From: DASYRM01 sp036004405
Lineage (GTDB): Bacteria > Acidobacteriota > Vicinamibacteria > Vicinamibacterales > UBA2999
Length of the DNA stretch: 64,000 nucleotides
Assembly: GCA_036004405.1 (NCBI GenBank)
Contig: DASYRM010000077.1
Coordinates: forward strand, 19,868-83,867
Direction of reading: 5' to 3'
This document shows, one piece after another, positions 55,984-64,000 of the stretch; the stretch's first letter is position 1; every line of letters starts with the position of its first letter. The translations under genes were made by a program, and so were the position numbers. Below the pieces are notes generated by a model. It ran no database searches and was not told the origin of the DNA. It saw only the letters and a list, made by a program, of their open reading frames with translations.

Positions 55984-56152
55984 TCAGCCAGCGATCGCAG
56001 AAAACCGCAATCGGCAACGATTGACGACGCGCAGAACCTGCGTACTGGTCGGCCGCGCGAAGGCCCGACGTTCGATGGAAGCGATGGTCTTCTACTTGCA
56101 CGCTCTGGTGTCGCGACACGCGCGGGCCGGGACAACGCAGGAGACACTCGCC

Positions 56153-56911
56153 GTGACACAGATGAACAGTCGTCGGATGATGCTCGGGTCGATGGCCGCC
56201 GTTGCCGGGGCCGGATCGGCCGCGCTCCTGGTACAGACCCGCGCGACCGCCGCGGCGCAGACCGCCGGCACGGCCGGTGGCGATGCGGACCCGGTGATCG
56301 CGGAAGTCAGGCAGCAGTTGAAGGCCGCGCTCGCGGGGATTCAGAGCGGTAGCGGAGAAGCGGCCCGCCACGCCGCGGCGCTCGTGCAGGTCTGGGGCGC
56401 ACGGATTCACGGCCGGACTCCCGACGGCGACCTTCGCGCGCTGGCGCAGCGCGCGGTGCGGCGGCTGGGGCGCCCCGCCGTCCTCGATACGCCGCCGAAC
56501 CACGCCGACATCGAGGCGAACGTGCGTGCGCTCGGCCTCACCACGGCCGATCTCGCGCGGCTGGATCTGCACGCGCCCGTCGACTCTCAGGCCAAGGCAG
56601 CCGCCCTCGATCGCCTGCTCGAAGGCGGCATCCAGCCGATGCTCGATCGAACGGTACAGATGCTGACGTTGGTCGGCGACCAGTTCGACGCCCGCGCCAG
56701 CGTTCGTCCGGTTGCGGCGCGGCAGAGTGGATGCGACGCCTGCATCGCGGCGGATATCGCCAGGGCCGAGATGGAGACTTTCTGCGCGCTCGCGGCGCTG
56801 ACGCCGATTATTCCTGCGATGGCCGTCTTTGTCGAAGTGTGCGCCGTGTTCGCCAGCGTGTTTGTCATCGCGAATTTCGCCTGCTGGATCTGCCGAATGT
56901 GGTGGGGCTAG
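56153..56911 (+). CDS. Cys-rich secreted protein, halocin-C8-like precursor candidate
   Basis: About 252 residues. An N-terminal MNSRRMMLGSMAAVAGAGSA resembles a twin-arginine signal. A helical middle follows, then a C-terminal 60 residues that are hydrophobic with six Cys: GCDACIAADI, ETFCALAAL, FVEVCAVF and ACWICRMWWG. The stretch CALAALTPIIPAMAVFVEVC recalls the central part of the halocin C8 peptide by eye. GTG 56153 has a GGAG 9 bp upstream; ATG 56162 is the alternative. A small two-TM gene follows directly. Function unknown; the bacteriocin reading is an inference. Confidence 0.55.
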   Translation: MTQMNSRRMMLGSMAAVAGAGSAALLVQTRATAAAQTAGTAGGDADPVIAEVRQQLKAALAGIQSGSGEAARHAAALVQVWGARIHGRTPDGDLRALAQRAVRRLGRPAVLDTPPNHADIEANVRALGLTTADLARLDLHAPVDSQAKAAALDRLLEGGIQPMLDRTVQMLTLVGDQFDARASVRPVAARQSGCDACIAADIARAEMETFCALAALTPIIPAMAVFVEVCAVFASVFVIANFACWICRMWWG

Positions 56912-56919
56912 GAGGAAAG

Positions 56920-57084
56920 GTGCGTCGTCTGATGCCGGTGGCAGCGGGGCTCCTCGTCATCGCGAGCAGCACGTACACGCTGTTCACGGCCGACCCGGCA
57001 AGCCTCAACTTCAAGATTCACGTCGTGTTGATCGCCGTGCTGGCCAGTGCGGCGATGCTCGGGACGCTGAGGAAGCCGTCGTAG
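56920..57084 (+). CDS. Small two-TM membrane protein, possible partner/immunity protein
   Basis: A 54-residue protein with two hydrophobic helices (PVAAGLLVIASSTYTLF and IHVVLIAVLASAAMLGTL). The ribosome-binding site AGGAGG sits over the stop of the previous gene, so translation is coupled. A short membrane protein immediately after a Cys-rich secreted protein has the layout of a bacteriocin/immunity pair, but I do not recognise its family. Confidence 0.6.
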   Translation: MRRLMPVAAGLLVIASSTYTLFTADPASLNFKIHVVLIAVLASAAMLGTLRKPS

Positions 57085-57093
57085 AAACGGGGG

Positions 57094-58911
57094 TCAGTCG
57101 GCCTGCGTCGAACCCTTCACCGCACCCTTGGAAAGAATGGTGAGGCGCTGGCCGACTTTGATCGTGTTGCCGCGCAGCTGGTTGCCCTGACGCACGGCGG
57201 CAACCGACGTGTTGTACTTCTGCGCGATCGAGAACAGCGTCTCGCCCGACTTCACGCGGTGAACGACGCGCGTCGGCTCGGCGCTCGTCCGCGACGTCGC
57301 CGTCCGTGACGCCGCTGTTCTGGACGACGCGGTGCGGGCCGCGGCCGGCCGTCGCGAGGGCGACGAGGCGACGACGGTGTCGGGCGCACCCCGGCCCACG
57401 TCGGCCTTGTCTGCGGCCGTGGCCTCGGCCTCGGCCTCGCCGCGATCGTTGGCCGCCAGGAGAAGCGTCGGGGCTCGCGGGATGACCAGCTGCTGGCCGG
57501 ACGCGAGCTTCGAACGCTCGGTCAGGTAGTTGGCCTGCGCGAGGTCGGCGCGCTTCACCTTCAGCTTCCGCGCGATGGTCGCGATGGTCTCGCCCTTCCG
57601 CACGGTGTAGCGGTTGAGCGGGGCGAGGTCTTCCGGCGTGGCATCGGCCAGGTGCGCGCTCAGCGCCTCGGCCTTGCCCATCGGCACCGTGAGATCGTAG
57701 TCGGTCATCCGCACGGGCGTGGTCCACCGGCGCAGCTCGGGATTCAGGTCCTGCAGCACCTGCACCGGCACGTCGATCCATTCAGCGATCCGGCGGAGAT
57801 CGGCCGGCGCCGAGAGACGCACCACGTCGGTGAGCGGCTCGACCACCGGCGCGATGTCGAGACCGTACTGCACCGGGTTGCGCGCCACGATGATGGCGGC
57901 CAGGATGAGCGGCACGTAGTTGCGAGTTTCGCGCGGCAGGAAGCGCGAGCTCGCCGAGATGTCCCAGAAGTCGTCCTTGCCCGAGCGCTTCATCGAGCGC
58001 TGTACGCGGCCGGGCCCGCCGTTGTAGGAGGCGAGCGCCAGGTGCCAGTCGCCGAACTGCTCGTAGAGCGTCTTCAGATACTTGGCGGCGGCGCGGGTGG
58101 CCTTTTCGGGGTCGGCGCGTTCGTCGATGTACCAGTCGTGCTGCAGCCCGTTCTCGATGCCGGTGCCGCTCATGAACTGCCACACGCCACGCGCTTTCGC
58201 CCGCGACAGGGCGCTCGGCTTGAACGCGCTTTCAACCAGCGGAATGTAGGCCAGATCGAGCGGTAGTCCCTCGGCCCGGAACACGTCCTGGATCATCGGG
58301 AGGTAGCGGGTGCCGCGGCCGAGCCCTTCTTCCAGATACCCCTTCAGCCGACCGCTGAACAGTTCCACGTACGACAGCACACGCGAGTTCAGCGGGATGG
58401 CGATGTCGTACTTCGTCTGGCTGTTCTCGACCGTCCGCGCCGTCTCGGCGGTGGCTCCGGTGGGCTCCGGCGTGTCGAGCAGAGTGTCGATGGCGGCCGG
58501 CTCCGACCGCTGTTCGGCAAAGCCGTCGCCTTCGGCCAGCGCCAGGATCTCCACCGCGCTGATGCGCTCCACGAGGCGGTCGAAGTGCTCGCGCAGCCGC
58601 GCGTCGGCGCGCGGGCCGGCCTTCCACTGCATCACCAGTTCGAGCGCGCGGTTGAACTCGCTGCGCGCCGCTTCGAGGTGGCCGTCCTGCACTTCCTTGC
58701 GACCGGTGTCGAAATGGCGGTTCGATTCCGCGATGAGGGCGTCGATCGGATCGGCGGCGGGAACCGGCGCAGCGGTGGGTGCCAGCGGCGGCGCTTCGGC
58801 AATGACCGGCGGGGGAGCCACGGGCCCGACGACTGCCGGAGTGGAATGCGAGGCACATCCTGCGAGCAGGAGGCTCACACTAATGCACGCCGGGCCGCCC
58901 GCTCGCAGCAT
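57094..58911 (-). CDS. MltD-like lytic transglycosylase with LysM domains
   Basis: A 605-residue lipoprotein (signal ending LLLAGC). The SLT domain has AYIPLVESAFKPSALSRAKA (catalytic Glu in ES), GVWQFMSGTG and LALASYNGGPGRV. Two LysM repeats follow, YTVRKGETIATIARKLKV and HRVKSGETLFSIAQKYN, joined by an Arg/Thr/Ser-rich linker. It cleaves peptidoglycan in the periplasm and anchors to the glycan. ATG 58911 is preferred over a TTG at 58947 because it begins the lipoprotein signal. It is convergent with the two-TM gene, 9 bp away. Confidence 0.95.
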   Translation of the reverse strand: MLRAGGPACISVSLLLAGCASHSTPAVVGPVAPPPVIAEAPPLAPTAAPVPAADPIDALIAESNRHFDTGRKEVQDGHLEAARSEFNRALELVMQWKAGPRADARLREHFDRLVERISAVEILALAEGDGFAEQRSEPAAIDTLLDTPEPTGATAETARTVENSQTKYDIAIPLNSRVLSYVELFSGRLKGYLEEGLGRGTRYLPMIQDVFRAEGLPLDLAYIPLVESAFKPSALSRAKARGVWQFMSGTGIENGLQHDWYIDERADPEKATRAAAKYLKTLYEQFGDWHLALASYNGGPGRVQRSMKRSGKDDFWDISASSRFLPRETRNYVPLILAAIIVARNPVQYGLDIAPVVEPLTDVVRLSAPADLRRIAEWIDVPVQVLQDLNPELRRWTTPVRMTDYDLTVPMGKAEALSAHLADATPEDLAPLNRYTVRKGETIATIARKLKVKRADLAQANYLTERSKLASGQQLVIPRAPTLLLAANDRGEAEAEATAADKADVGRGAPDTVVASSPSRRPAAARTASSRTAASRTATSRTSAEPTRVVHRVKSGETLFSIAQKYNTSVAAVRQGNQLRGNTIKVGQRLTILSKGAVKGSTQAD

Positions 58912-59013
58912 CCGGGTTACCTTAGCACCCGGATCAGGGGTTTTCAAACGCCAAACTGCTGCGCAACTTCAGGTTGCAGGACTGTGCTGATCGGCTCAGT
59001 GCGCGCGCGTGCC

Positions 59014-60807
59014 TTATCGTGACGCCCCGGGCCACCCGGCTTCGCGAAAGATTCGCGAGGCCTCTCCGAGATCGCGCGCCGCTGGCGTAATGATGGTCCG
59101 CTCGCCGATCAGGATCTGGCGCCCTTCCTTCAGCGCCGTCCGCACGTCGTCCTCGCACACGAACGCTGCCGGTGGCTGGGCGGGCGGAGCGGCGCCTGTG
59201 ACGGTTGACGGGCCCACCGCGACGGACGCGGGCGGGGGCGCGGTGTCGGCCGTCGGCGCCGCCGGCCGGAATCCCTTCGACGCCAGGAATTGATCGACGC
59301 GTGCCGCGAGTAGTTCGGCGGGAATCGCCCGCGGCGAGGGCCGATCGGGTGCCTTCGGCAAACGGTCGGGCTTGGACGCCGGCATGGTCGGCGTCTCGTA
59401 TCCCGCTGGACGTGGGGCAGGGGTTGAGACGACCGGCGGCCGCAGGCCGTACGCCAGGCGCTTCAGATTGAGCAGGTGCTTCGGCGAGATGTTGTCGGAG
59501 GTGATGTTGCCGCCCCAGCCCCCACAGCCAAGAGTCATCGCCGGATCCAGTCCCGTCGTCAGTCCAATCGATCCGTGGGTCGTCGGCGTGTTCACGCAGA
59601 TCCGGAAGGCCGGCTTCTTGAGGCCGAACTGCAGGATCACCTCCTCGTTCTGCGAGTGGATCGACATCGTGTGGCCCATGCCGCCGTAGCGCAGGATCTG
59701 GATGCAGCGCTCGCACCCTTCGCGCCAGTCCTGCACCTCGTACCACGACAGCACGGGGCACAGCTTCTCGATCGACAGGGGATAGTCGCGCCCCACGCCG
59801 GTGAGCGGCGCGATCAGCGCGCGCGTGCCGTCGGGCACCGTGATGCCGATCTTCTCGGCGATGATCCGCGCCGACTTGCCGACGAGCGCGGGGTTGGGCA
59901 GCCGTTGCGGCGTCACGAGCGCCGCCGCGAGCGTGTCCATCTCCTGAGCGTTCAGGAAGTGGGCGCCCTCGGCCTGGAAGCGGCGACGCGCCTCCTCGGC
60001 CACCGGGATGTCCACCACCACCGAGTTCGGCGACGAGCAGAGCACGCCGTTGTCGAACGTCTTGCCAAGCACGATGTCGCGCGCGGCCAGCGCCAGATCC
60101 GCGCTGCGCTCGATGTAGCACGGCGCGTTGCCCGGCCCCACGCCGTACGCGGGCTTGCCGGCGCTGTACGCCGCCCGCACCAGACCCATGCCGCCGGTCG
60201 CGAGAATCACCGCGACGTCGCGACTGCGCATCAGTTCCTGCGTGCCCTCCAGCGTGACCGTCGTCATCCAGCCGATGCTGCCGGCCGGTGCACCAGCCGC
60301 GGCCGCCGCCTCGCCCATGATCTCGGCGACCCTCGTGATGCAGCGCGCCGCCGACGGATGCGGGCTGAGCACGATCGGGCAGCGCGCCTTCAGCGCGATC
60401 AAGATCTTGTAGATGGCGGTCGAGGTCGGGTTGGTGGACGGCACCACGGCGGCGACGACGCCGAAGGGCTCCGCAATCTCGATGATCTTCTTGTCTTCGA
60501 TCCGGTTGACGACGCCGACCGTGCGCATCGGGTGGATGAACTCGTACACGCGCTGCGACGCAAAGAGATTCTTCTGGACCTTGTCGGCCTCGACGCCGTA
60601 GCCGGTCTCCTCGACGGCCAGCCTGGCCAGCGCGCCGGCGTGCGGCGTCACGGCGGTCGCCATCGCGCTCACGATGGCGTCGATGCGCTCCTGCGACAGC
60701 TCGGCGAGCAGAGGCTGGGCCTGCTTCGCCGCCCGGGTCAGCGCGCGAGCGTTGGAGATGGACGCGAGGTCGGTGTCGGCGGCGGCCGACGAGTCTTTGG
60801 CGGCCAT
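59014..60807 (-). CDS. CoA-acylating aldehyde dehydrogenase with C-terminal encapsulation-like tail
   Basis: A 597-residue enzyme. Residues 1-460 match the acetaldehyde dehydrogenase module found in microcompartments and AdhE: VPSTNPTSTAIYK, the Rossmann GGMGLVRAAYSAGKPA and the catalytic Cys in FDNGVLCSSPNSV. A long Pro/Ala linker (about residues 460-550) then leads to the last 45 residues, CEDDVRTALKEGRQILIGE and ITPAARDLGEASRIF, a short conserved module seen in BMC enzymes. It probably oxidises an aldehyde to acyl-CoA inside a shell. It is directly downstream of the BMC shell gene (19 bp). Confidence 0.9.
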   Translation of the reverse strand: MAAKDSSAAADTDLASISNARALTRAAKQAQPLLAELSQERIDAIVSAMATAVTPHAGALARLAVEETGYGVEADKVQKNLFASQRVYEFIHPMRTVGVVNRIEDKKIIEIAEPFGVVAAVVPSTNPTSTAIYKILIALKARCPIVLSPHPSAARCITRVAEIMGEAAAAAGAPAGSIGWMTTVTLEGTQELMRSRDVAVILATGGMGLVRAAYSAGKPAYGVGPGNAPCYIERSADLALAARDIVLGKTFDNGVLCSSPNSVVVDIPVAEEARRRFQAEGAHFLNAQEMDTLAAALVTPQRLPNPALVGKSARIIAEKIGITVPDGTRALIAPLTGVGRDYPLSIEKLCPVLSWYEVQDWREGCERCIQILRYGGMGHTMSIHSQNEEVILQFGLKKPAFRICVNTPTTHGSIGLTTGLDPAMTLGCGGWGGNITSDNISPKHLLNLKRLAYGLRPPVVSTPAPRPAGYETPTMPASKPDRLPKAPDRPSPRAIPAELLAARVDQFLASKGFRPAAPTADTAPPPASVAVGPSTVTGAAPPAQPPAAFVCEDDVRTALKEGRQILIGERTIITPAARDLGEASRIFREAGWPGASR

Positions 60808-60826
60808 GAGGCGCTGCGGAGCCTCG

Positions 60827-61102
60827 CTACGCCTTCGGGAGCAGCCGTTCGACTTCCGCGTGCGGCCGCGGGATCACGTGCACCGAAATCAGCTCGCCCA
60901 CGCGGCGGGCGGCCGCGGCGCCGGCGTCGGTGGCCGCCTTGACGGCGCCGACATCACCGCGTACCAGCACCGTTACATACCCCGCGCCGATGTATTCCTT
61001 GCCGACGAGCGCGACGTTGGCGGCCTTGACCATCGCGTCGGCGGCTTCCACCGATCCGATCAACCCGCGCGTCTCGACCATGCCCAACGCTTCAGACGCC
61101 AT
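60827..61102 (-). CDS. Bacterial microcompartment hexameric shell protein (BMC-H)
   Basis: A 91-residue single BMC domain (EutM/PduA type): ALGMVETRGLIGSVEAADAM, NVALVGKEYIGAGYVTVLVR and GDVGAVKAATDAGA, ending in VGELISVHVIPRPH. Such proteins tile into the shell facets. It is the first gene of a two-gene unit with the aldehyde dehydrogenase. No pentamer (BMC-P), trimer or PduL is present here, so it is a satellite of a locus elsewhere or a stand-alone unit. Confidence 0.96.
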   Translation of the reverse strand: MASEALGMVETRGLIGSVEAADAMVKAANVALVGKEYIGAGYVTVLVRGDVGAVKAATDAGAAAARRVGELISVHVIPRPHAEVERLLPKA

Positions 61103-61128
61103 CGAGTCCGCACTCTAGCAGAATTGGC

Positions 61129-61148
61129 GGCGCGACTAAAGTCGCGCC
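61129..61148. repeat. TAAA-loop palindrome GGCGCGAC-TAAA-GTCGCGCC
   Basis: Perfect 8-bp stem followed by CTACGG. It lies between the divergent BMC and lipoprotein genes. It is the fourth occurrence of the TTTA/TAAA-loop design in the window. Confidence 0.8.
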
Positions 61149-61176
61149 CTACGGACGACGCTGTATCATTCCAGCG

Positions 61177-62058
61177 ATGCGAGGGCTCACTCGTGCGGCA
61201 ATCATGGCCTGCGCGTGCGTCGTGGCGCTGGCCTGCGGGCGCCGCGAAGACACCGCGCCACCGGTGGCATCGATTGCCGCGTCGCTGAATGCGCCGCGGG
61301 CCGAGGCCGGCGCTCCACTCACGGTCACGTACACCTTCAACCTACCGGCCGGCGCCGCCGCGCTCCCGGCCGATCAGTGGGTGTTCGTCCACGCGCTCGA
61401 CGACTCGAACGAGCTGCTGTGGACCGACGACCACGCGCCGCCCACGCCGTCGCAGGACTGGCGCCCGGGAACACCGGTCACTTATTCACGCGTCATGTTC
61501 GTGCCGCGCAACACCCCGCCGGGCCGCGTGCGTCTCGAAGCGGGCGTGTTCTCGCGGCAGTCGGGCAGCCGCCTGCCGCTGGCCGGGCAGAACCGGGGTA
61601 TGCGCGCCTACGAGGTGGCCTCGGTGATGGTGGCCACCGCCACCAACCCGGTGGTGGCGTCGGACGGGTGGTACGACGCCGAGACGGGGGAGGCGCCGGG
61701 CCGGGAATGGCGGTGGTCACGTCGGGAGGGCCACCTGTCCTTCGCCACCGCCAGGACGCCGATCACCTTATATCTACAGGTGGACCAACCAGTCACCTCC
61801 CTCCCGGCGTCTCAAGCGGTGGAAGTACGGGGCTCCTCGGGAGTACTGGCCACGTTTACCGTGCCGGCTGGTGCACCCCAGGTGGCGAAGGTGCCGCTGA
61901 CGCCGGAGCAGCTGGGCGCCGGGGAACGGGCGGATGTGACGGTCAAGGTGGACACGACGTTCGTGCCCGCCGCCACTCCGCAGCTGAAGAGCACCGATAC
62001 CCGCGAACTGGGGATCCGCCTCCTGAATGCCTTCGTAGAGACGAAGGGGGCCTCGTAA
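61177..62058 (+). CDS. Lipoprotein of unknown function
   Basis: A 293-residue protein with a lipoprotein signal (CACVVALACGRR, lipobox LAC). The mature part is beta-rich, with an Ig-like stretch (ESLNAPRAEAGAPLTVTYTF, type SLNAPRAEAG) and PRNTPPGRVRLEAGVFSR. It would be attached to a periplasmic membrane face. No family is recognised. It precedes the secretion/pilus genes by about 150 bp, so it may not share their operon. Confidence 0.65.
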   Translation: MRGLTRAAIMACACVVALACGRREDTAPPVASIAASLNAPRAEAGAPLTVTYTFNLPAGAAALPADQWVFVHALDDSNELLWTDDHAPPTPSQDWRPGTPVTYSRVMFVPRNTPPGRVRLEAGVFSRQSGSRLPLAGQNRGMRAYEVASVMVATATNPVVASDGWYDAETGEAPGREWRWSRREGHLSFATARTPITLYLQVDQPVTSLPASQAVEVRGSSGVLATFTVPAGAPQVAKVPLTPEQLGAGERADVTVKVDTTFVPAATPQLKSTDTRELGIRLLNAFVETKGAS

Positions 62059-62061
62059 GCC

Positions 62062-62200
62062 GCCCGCCCGAAGGGCGGGCAATCAAATAAAGAGCCATGG
62101 AGGCTCCGCCTCCATAGCTCTGATGGCCCGTAAGCCCAGAGCCGACAAGGACTCTGGGGCTTCAGACTACAGGGCGTGGTGTCCTGTTTTTGTGCAAAAC
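62062..62200 (+). promoter_or_regulatory. Structured leader upstream of the GspF/PilC gene
   Basis: Four inverted repeats in a row: GCCCGCCC-GAA-GGGCGGGC (62062-62080); AGAGC-C-ATGGAGG-CTCCG-CCTCCAT-A-GCTCT (about 62091-62121); AAGCCC(C)AGAG..CTCTGGGGCTT (about 62131-62163); and GTTTT-TGTGC-AAAAC (62186-62200). The last ends 8 bp before the start. It could be a transcript leader or an end-of-operon element. No known riboswitch consensus is recognised. Confidence 0.5.
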
Positions 62201-62208
62201 TGTTCATC

Positions 62209-63423
62209 ATGGAATTCCGGTGCAGGCTCGGAACGCCAGGCGGCGAGGTGATTGAAGGCGTCTACATCGCCGACAACGAAGCCCGTTTACGCCGGGATTT
62301 CGAAGAAAAGGGCCTCTTCGTTCTTTCTTTGCAGAGCCGGGGCGGGATGGCCGGCCTGTCGCTCATGCCGAAGCGCGTGGGCAGGATTGGGACACAGGAG
62401 TTTCTGGTCTTCAACCAAGAATTGGCGACCCTGCTCAAGGCCGGGATGCCGCTCGTCCAGTCCCTCGACATCCTCCGGCAGCGCATCTCCAACCCGACGT
62501 TCAAGGCCGTCCTCGACAGCGTTCACGACAAGGTCAAGGCCGGGTCGGCGCTGTCGGACTCGTTCGCCGAGCACGGGTCCCTGTTTCCAGCGGTCTACTC
62601 GGCCTCGCTCCTGGCGGGAGAGCGCAGCGGCAACCTCGAGCAGGTCATCCGGCGCTACGTGGCCTACGAGAAGATCGTCGGCGCCGTCCGCCGGCGGACC
62701 ATCTCCGCGCTGATCTATCCGGCGATTCTCGTCACGATGATGATCGTCCTGGTCGGCATCATCGTGGTCAAAGTCGTGCCGTCGTTCTCGGAGTTCTACG
62801 CCAACTTCGGCCGCGAGCTCCCGCTGCAGACGCGCATCATCATCGGGATCTCGAACGTCGTCACGGCGAATCTCTGGCTGATCCTGCTGCTGGTCGTGGG
62901 GGCCGTCGTGGGCGTGGTGACGTGGTCGAAGCAGCCGGGCCATCAGGTGAAGCTCGACAAGGCGATCCTTCGCATCCCCTGGCTTGGTTCGGCGGCACGC
63001 AAGTTCGCCACCTCGCAGGCGGCGCGCACGCTGGCGACGCTGCTGGGCGGCGGCATCCCGCTCGTGCAGGCCCTCGACATCTCGGCGCGATCGCTGTCCA
63101 ACCGCTTCATGGCGGCGGAGCTCGAAGCGACGCAGCAGCGCGTTCAGGAAGGCCAGAGCTTTGCGATGGCGTTGGGCGAGCGCGGCGTCTTTCCGGATGT
63201 TGCCGTGAAGATGGTGGAAGTGGGGGAGTCGACGGGCGCGCTCCAGGAGATGCTCAACAGCCTCGCCGAGTTCTACGACGAGGAGATCGATACCGAGGTC
63301 GAACGGTTCATCAAGCTGATCGAACCGGCGCTCCTGGTCATCATGGGCCTCGTCATCGCCGCGGTGGTGCTGGCGCTTTACATGCCGCTCTTCGAGCTGG
63401 GCTCGCTCGCCTCGGGAACCTAG
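62209..63423 (+). CDS. Type II secretion/type IV pilus inner-membrane platform protein (GspF/PilC)
   Basis: A 404-residue protein with two GspF domains: LATLLKAGMPLVQSLDILRQ and TLATLLGGGIPLVQALDISA, each followed by GxxL..F..P..V...V.VGE-type segments (AVYSASLLAGERSGNLEQVI and VAVKMVEVGESTGALQEML). Three TM helices are visible. It anchors the assembly ATPase and pilin machinery in the inner membrane. ATG at 62209 gives the conserved FRCRLGTPGGEVIEG opening. The ATPase gene follows 4 bp later. Whether the pilus is a T4P or T2SS cannot be settled here. Confidence 0.93.
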   Translation: MEFRCRLGTPGGEVIEGVYIADNEARLRRDFEEKGLFVLSLQSRGGMAGLSLMPKRVGRIGTQEFLVFNQELATLLKAGMPLVQSLDILRQRISNPTFKAVLDSVHDKVKAGSALSDSFAEHGSLFPAVYSASLLAGERSGNLEQVIRRYVAYEKIVGAVRRRTISALIYPAILVTMMIVLVGIIVVKVVPSFSEFYANFGRELPLQTRIIIGISNVVTANLWLILLLVVGAVVGVVTWSKQPGHQVKLDKAILRIPWLGSAARKFATSQAARTLATLLGGGIPLVQALDISARSLSNRFMAAELEATQQRVQEGQSFAMALGERGVFPDVAVKMVEVGESTGALQEMLNSLAEFYDEEIDTEVERFIKLIEPALLVIMGLVIAAVVLALYMPLFELGSLASGT

Positions 63424-63427
63424 AGAC

Positions 63428-64000
63428 ATGGCCACGTCGACCGATCCGGCCAAGCTCGCCTCGCGGCCCGACGACCCGTCGGACGAGGTCGCGCGCGCGC
63501 GCAAGCTCGCCGAACGGTATCGCCTCGAGTTCGTTGACATGGACGAGTTCCGGATCAACCAGGAACTCTTCCGTGCCATCCCGGCAGATCTGATGCTCCG
63601 CTACGAGTTCGTGCCGTGCCGCAAGGACGGCAACGCGCTCGTGATCGTCGTCTCCGACCCGACCAACCTCCCGATGATCGACGAGGTCAGCGTCGTGCTG
63701 AAGATGCCGATCAAGGTGACGGTCGGCGCGCCGTCGGCCATTCAGTCAATCCTCAAGAAGAGCGAAAGCTCGCAGCGCGTCCTCGACAGCGCCAGCGAAG
63801 GCCTGCAACTGCAGGTGCTCAAGGACGACAACAAGGGCGACGACGACAGCATCACCGTCGAGCGTCTCACGAGCGACATCAGCCCGATCATCCGGCTGGT
63901 GGACTCGACGATCTACACGGCCATCCAGCGGCGGGCCAGCGACATCCACATCGAGACGGCCGAAGACGCCGTAATGATCAAGTACCGCATCGACGGCGTG
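63428..64000 (+). CDS. Type IV pilus/type II secretion assembly ATPase (PilB/GspE), N-terminal part
   Basis: The frame is open to the window edge (191 codons), so the protein is truncated by the edge. The N-terminal MshEN-like domain (RLEFVDMDEFRINQELFRAI, YEFVPCRKDGNALVIVVSDP) and the start of the catalytic region (SPIIRLVDSTIYTAIQRRAS then DIHIETAEDAVMIKYRIDG) fit PilB/GspE. It hydrolyses ATP to drive pilus extension or secretion. It starts 4 bp after the GspF/PilC gene. Confidence 0.92.
   Translation, partial: MATSTDPAKLASRPDDPSDEVARARKLAERYRLEFVDMDEFRINQELFRAIPADLMLRYEFVPCRKDGNALVIVVSDPTNLPMIDEVSVVLKMPIKVTVGAPSAIQSILKKSESSQRVLDSASEGLQLQVLKDDNKGDDDSITVERLTSDISPIIRLVDSTIYTAIQRRASDIHIETAEDAVMIKYRIDGV

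Noticed and set aside
62173..62200. Sigma-54 promoter before the GspF/PilC gene
   Set aside because: A GG element is present but no GC at the required 10-bp distance.

Overview
The window is a gene-dense, high-GC chromosomal segment of a Gram-negative bacterium. The best lineage match is Acidobacteriota, probably a Vicinamibacteria-like member. This is inferred from a protein resembling the Acidobacteria-expanded TIGR03435 family (35976-36845), a VWFA-related secreted protein (11439-12365), many GTG/TTG starts and many 1-8 bp gene overlaps. I see no phage, insertion sequence, CRISPR array, tRNA or rRNA gene. The long antisense ORFs are GC-rich shadows.

Layout. (1) 0-8.7 kb: the tail of a DHA2-type MFS exporter, maf, then a cytochrome c maturation cluster: ccmE, a ccmF-ccmH fusion, a CcmI-like zinc-ribbon protein, a secreted membrane-anchored protein, ccmA, ccmB, ccmC, a CcmD-like protein and a small membrane protein. 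The CcmE carries Cys in place of the usual heme-binding His. (2) 8.7-11.3 kb, minus strand: aroA, aroK and a metallophosphoesterase. (3) 11.4-21 kb: a VWA protein, an anti-sigma-type ATPase, an inositol-phosphatase-like enzyme, a beta-barrel protein, a VTT membrane protein, a glycosyltransferase, ttcA, dtd, a secreted protein, a DapF homologue lacking one catalytic Cys, and an SLC13 transporter. (4) 20.6-34.2 kb: a lipoprotein, radC, larC, metG, tatD, a polyprenyl diphosphate synthase, ligA, an HtrA protease, an NtrC-family regulator, an HExxH protein, and an ArsR/SRPBCC pair under what looks like a leaderless promoter. (5) 34.3-34.8 kb: RNase P RNA with an enlarged palindromic P12 region. (6) 34.9-41.4 kb: a sugar epimerase, the TIGR03435-like protein, comEA, a pseudopilin with no visible start codon, a PilZ-like protein, a sigma-54 activator and a reduced ABC pair. 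(7) 41.5-47.9 kb: gcvT-gcvH-gcvP, NAD(P)HX repair and tsaE. (8) 48-55.9 kb, minus strand: guaB, secA, an M23 peptidase, a Tat-type secreted protein and comM. (9) 56.1-61.1 kb: a Cys-rich secreted protein with a two-TM partner, an MltD-like transglycosylase, and a two-gene microcompartment satellite (aldehyde dehydrogenase and BMC shell protein). (10) 61.2-64 kb: a lipoprotein and the start of a type IV pilus/type II secretion operon (GspF/PilC, PilB/GspE).

Themes. Most of the window is housekeeping in tightly coupled operons. ComEA, ComM, the pseudopilin, GspF/PilC and PilB together suggest pilus-based DNA uptake. Two families of short perfect palindromes recur between genes, and related material lies inside rnpB. 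The most novel candidates are the modified Ccm machinery, the halocin-C8-like precursor with its putative two-TM partner and its Cys-poor paralogue across comM, the palindrome-bearing RNase P RNA, and the orphan BMC pair.
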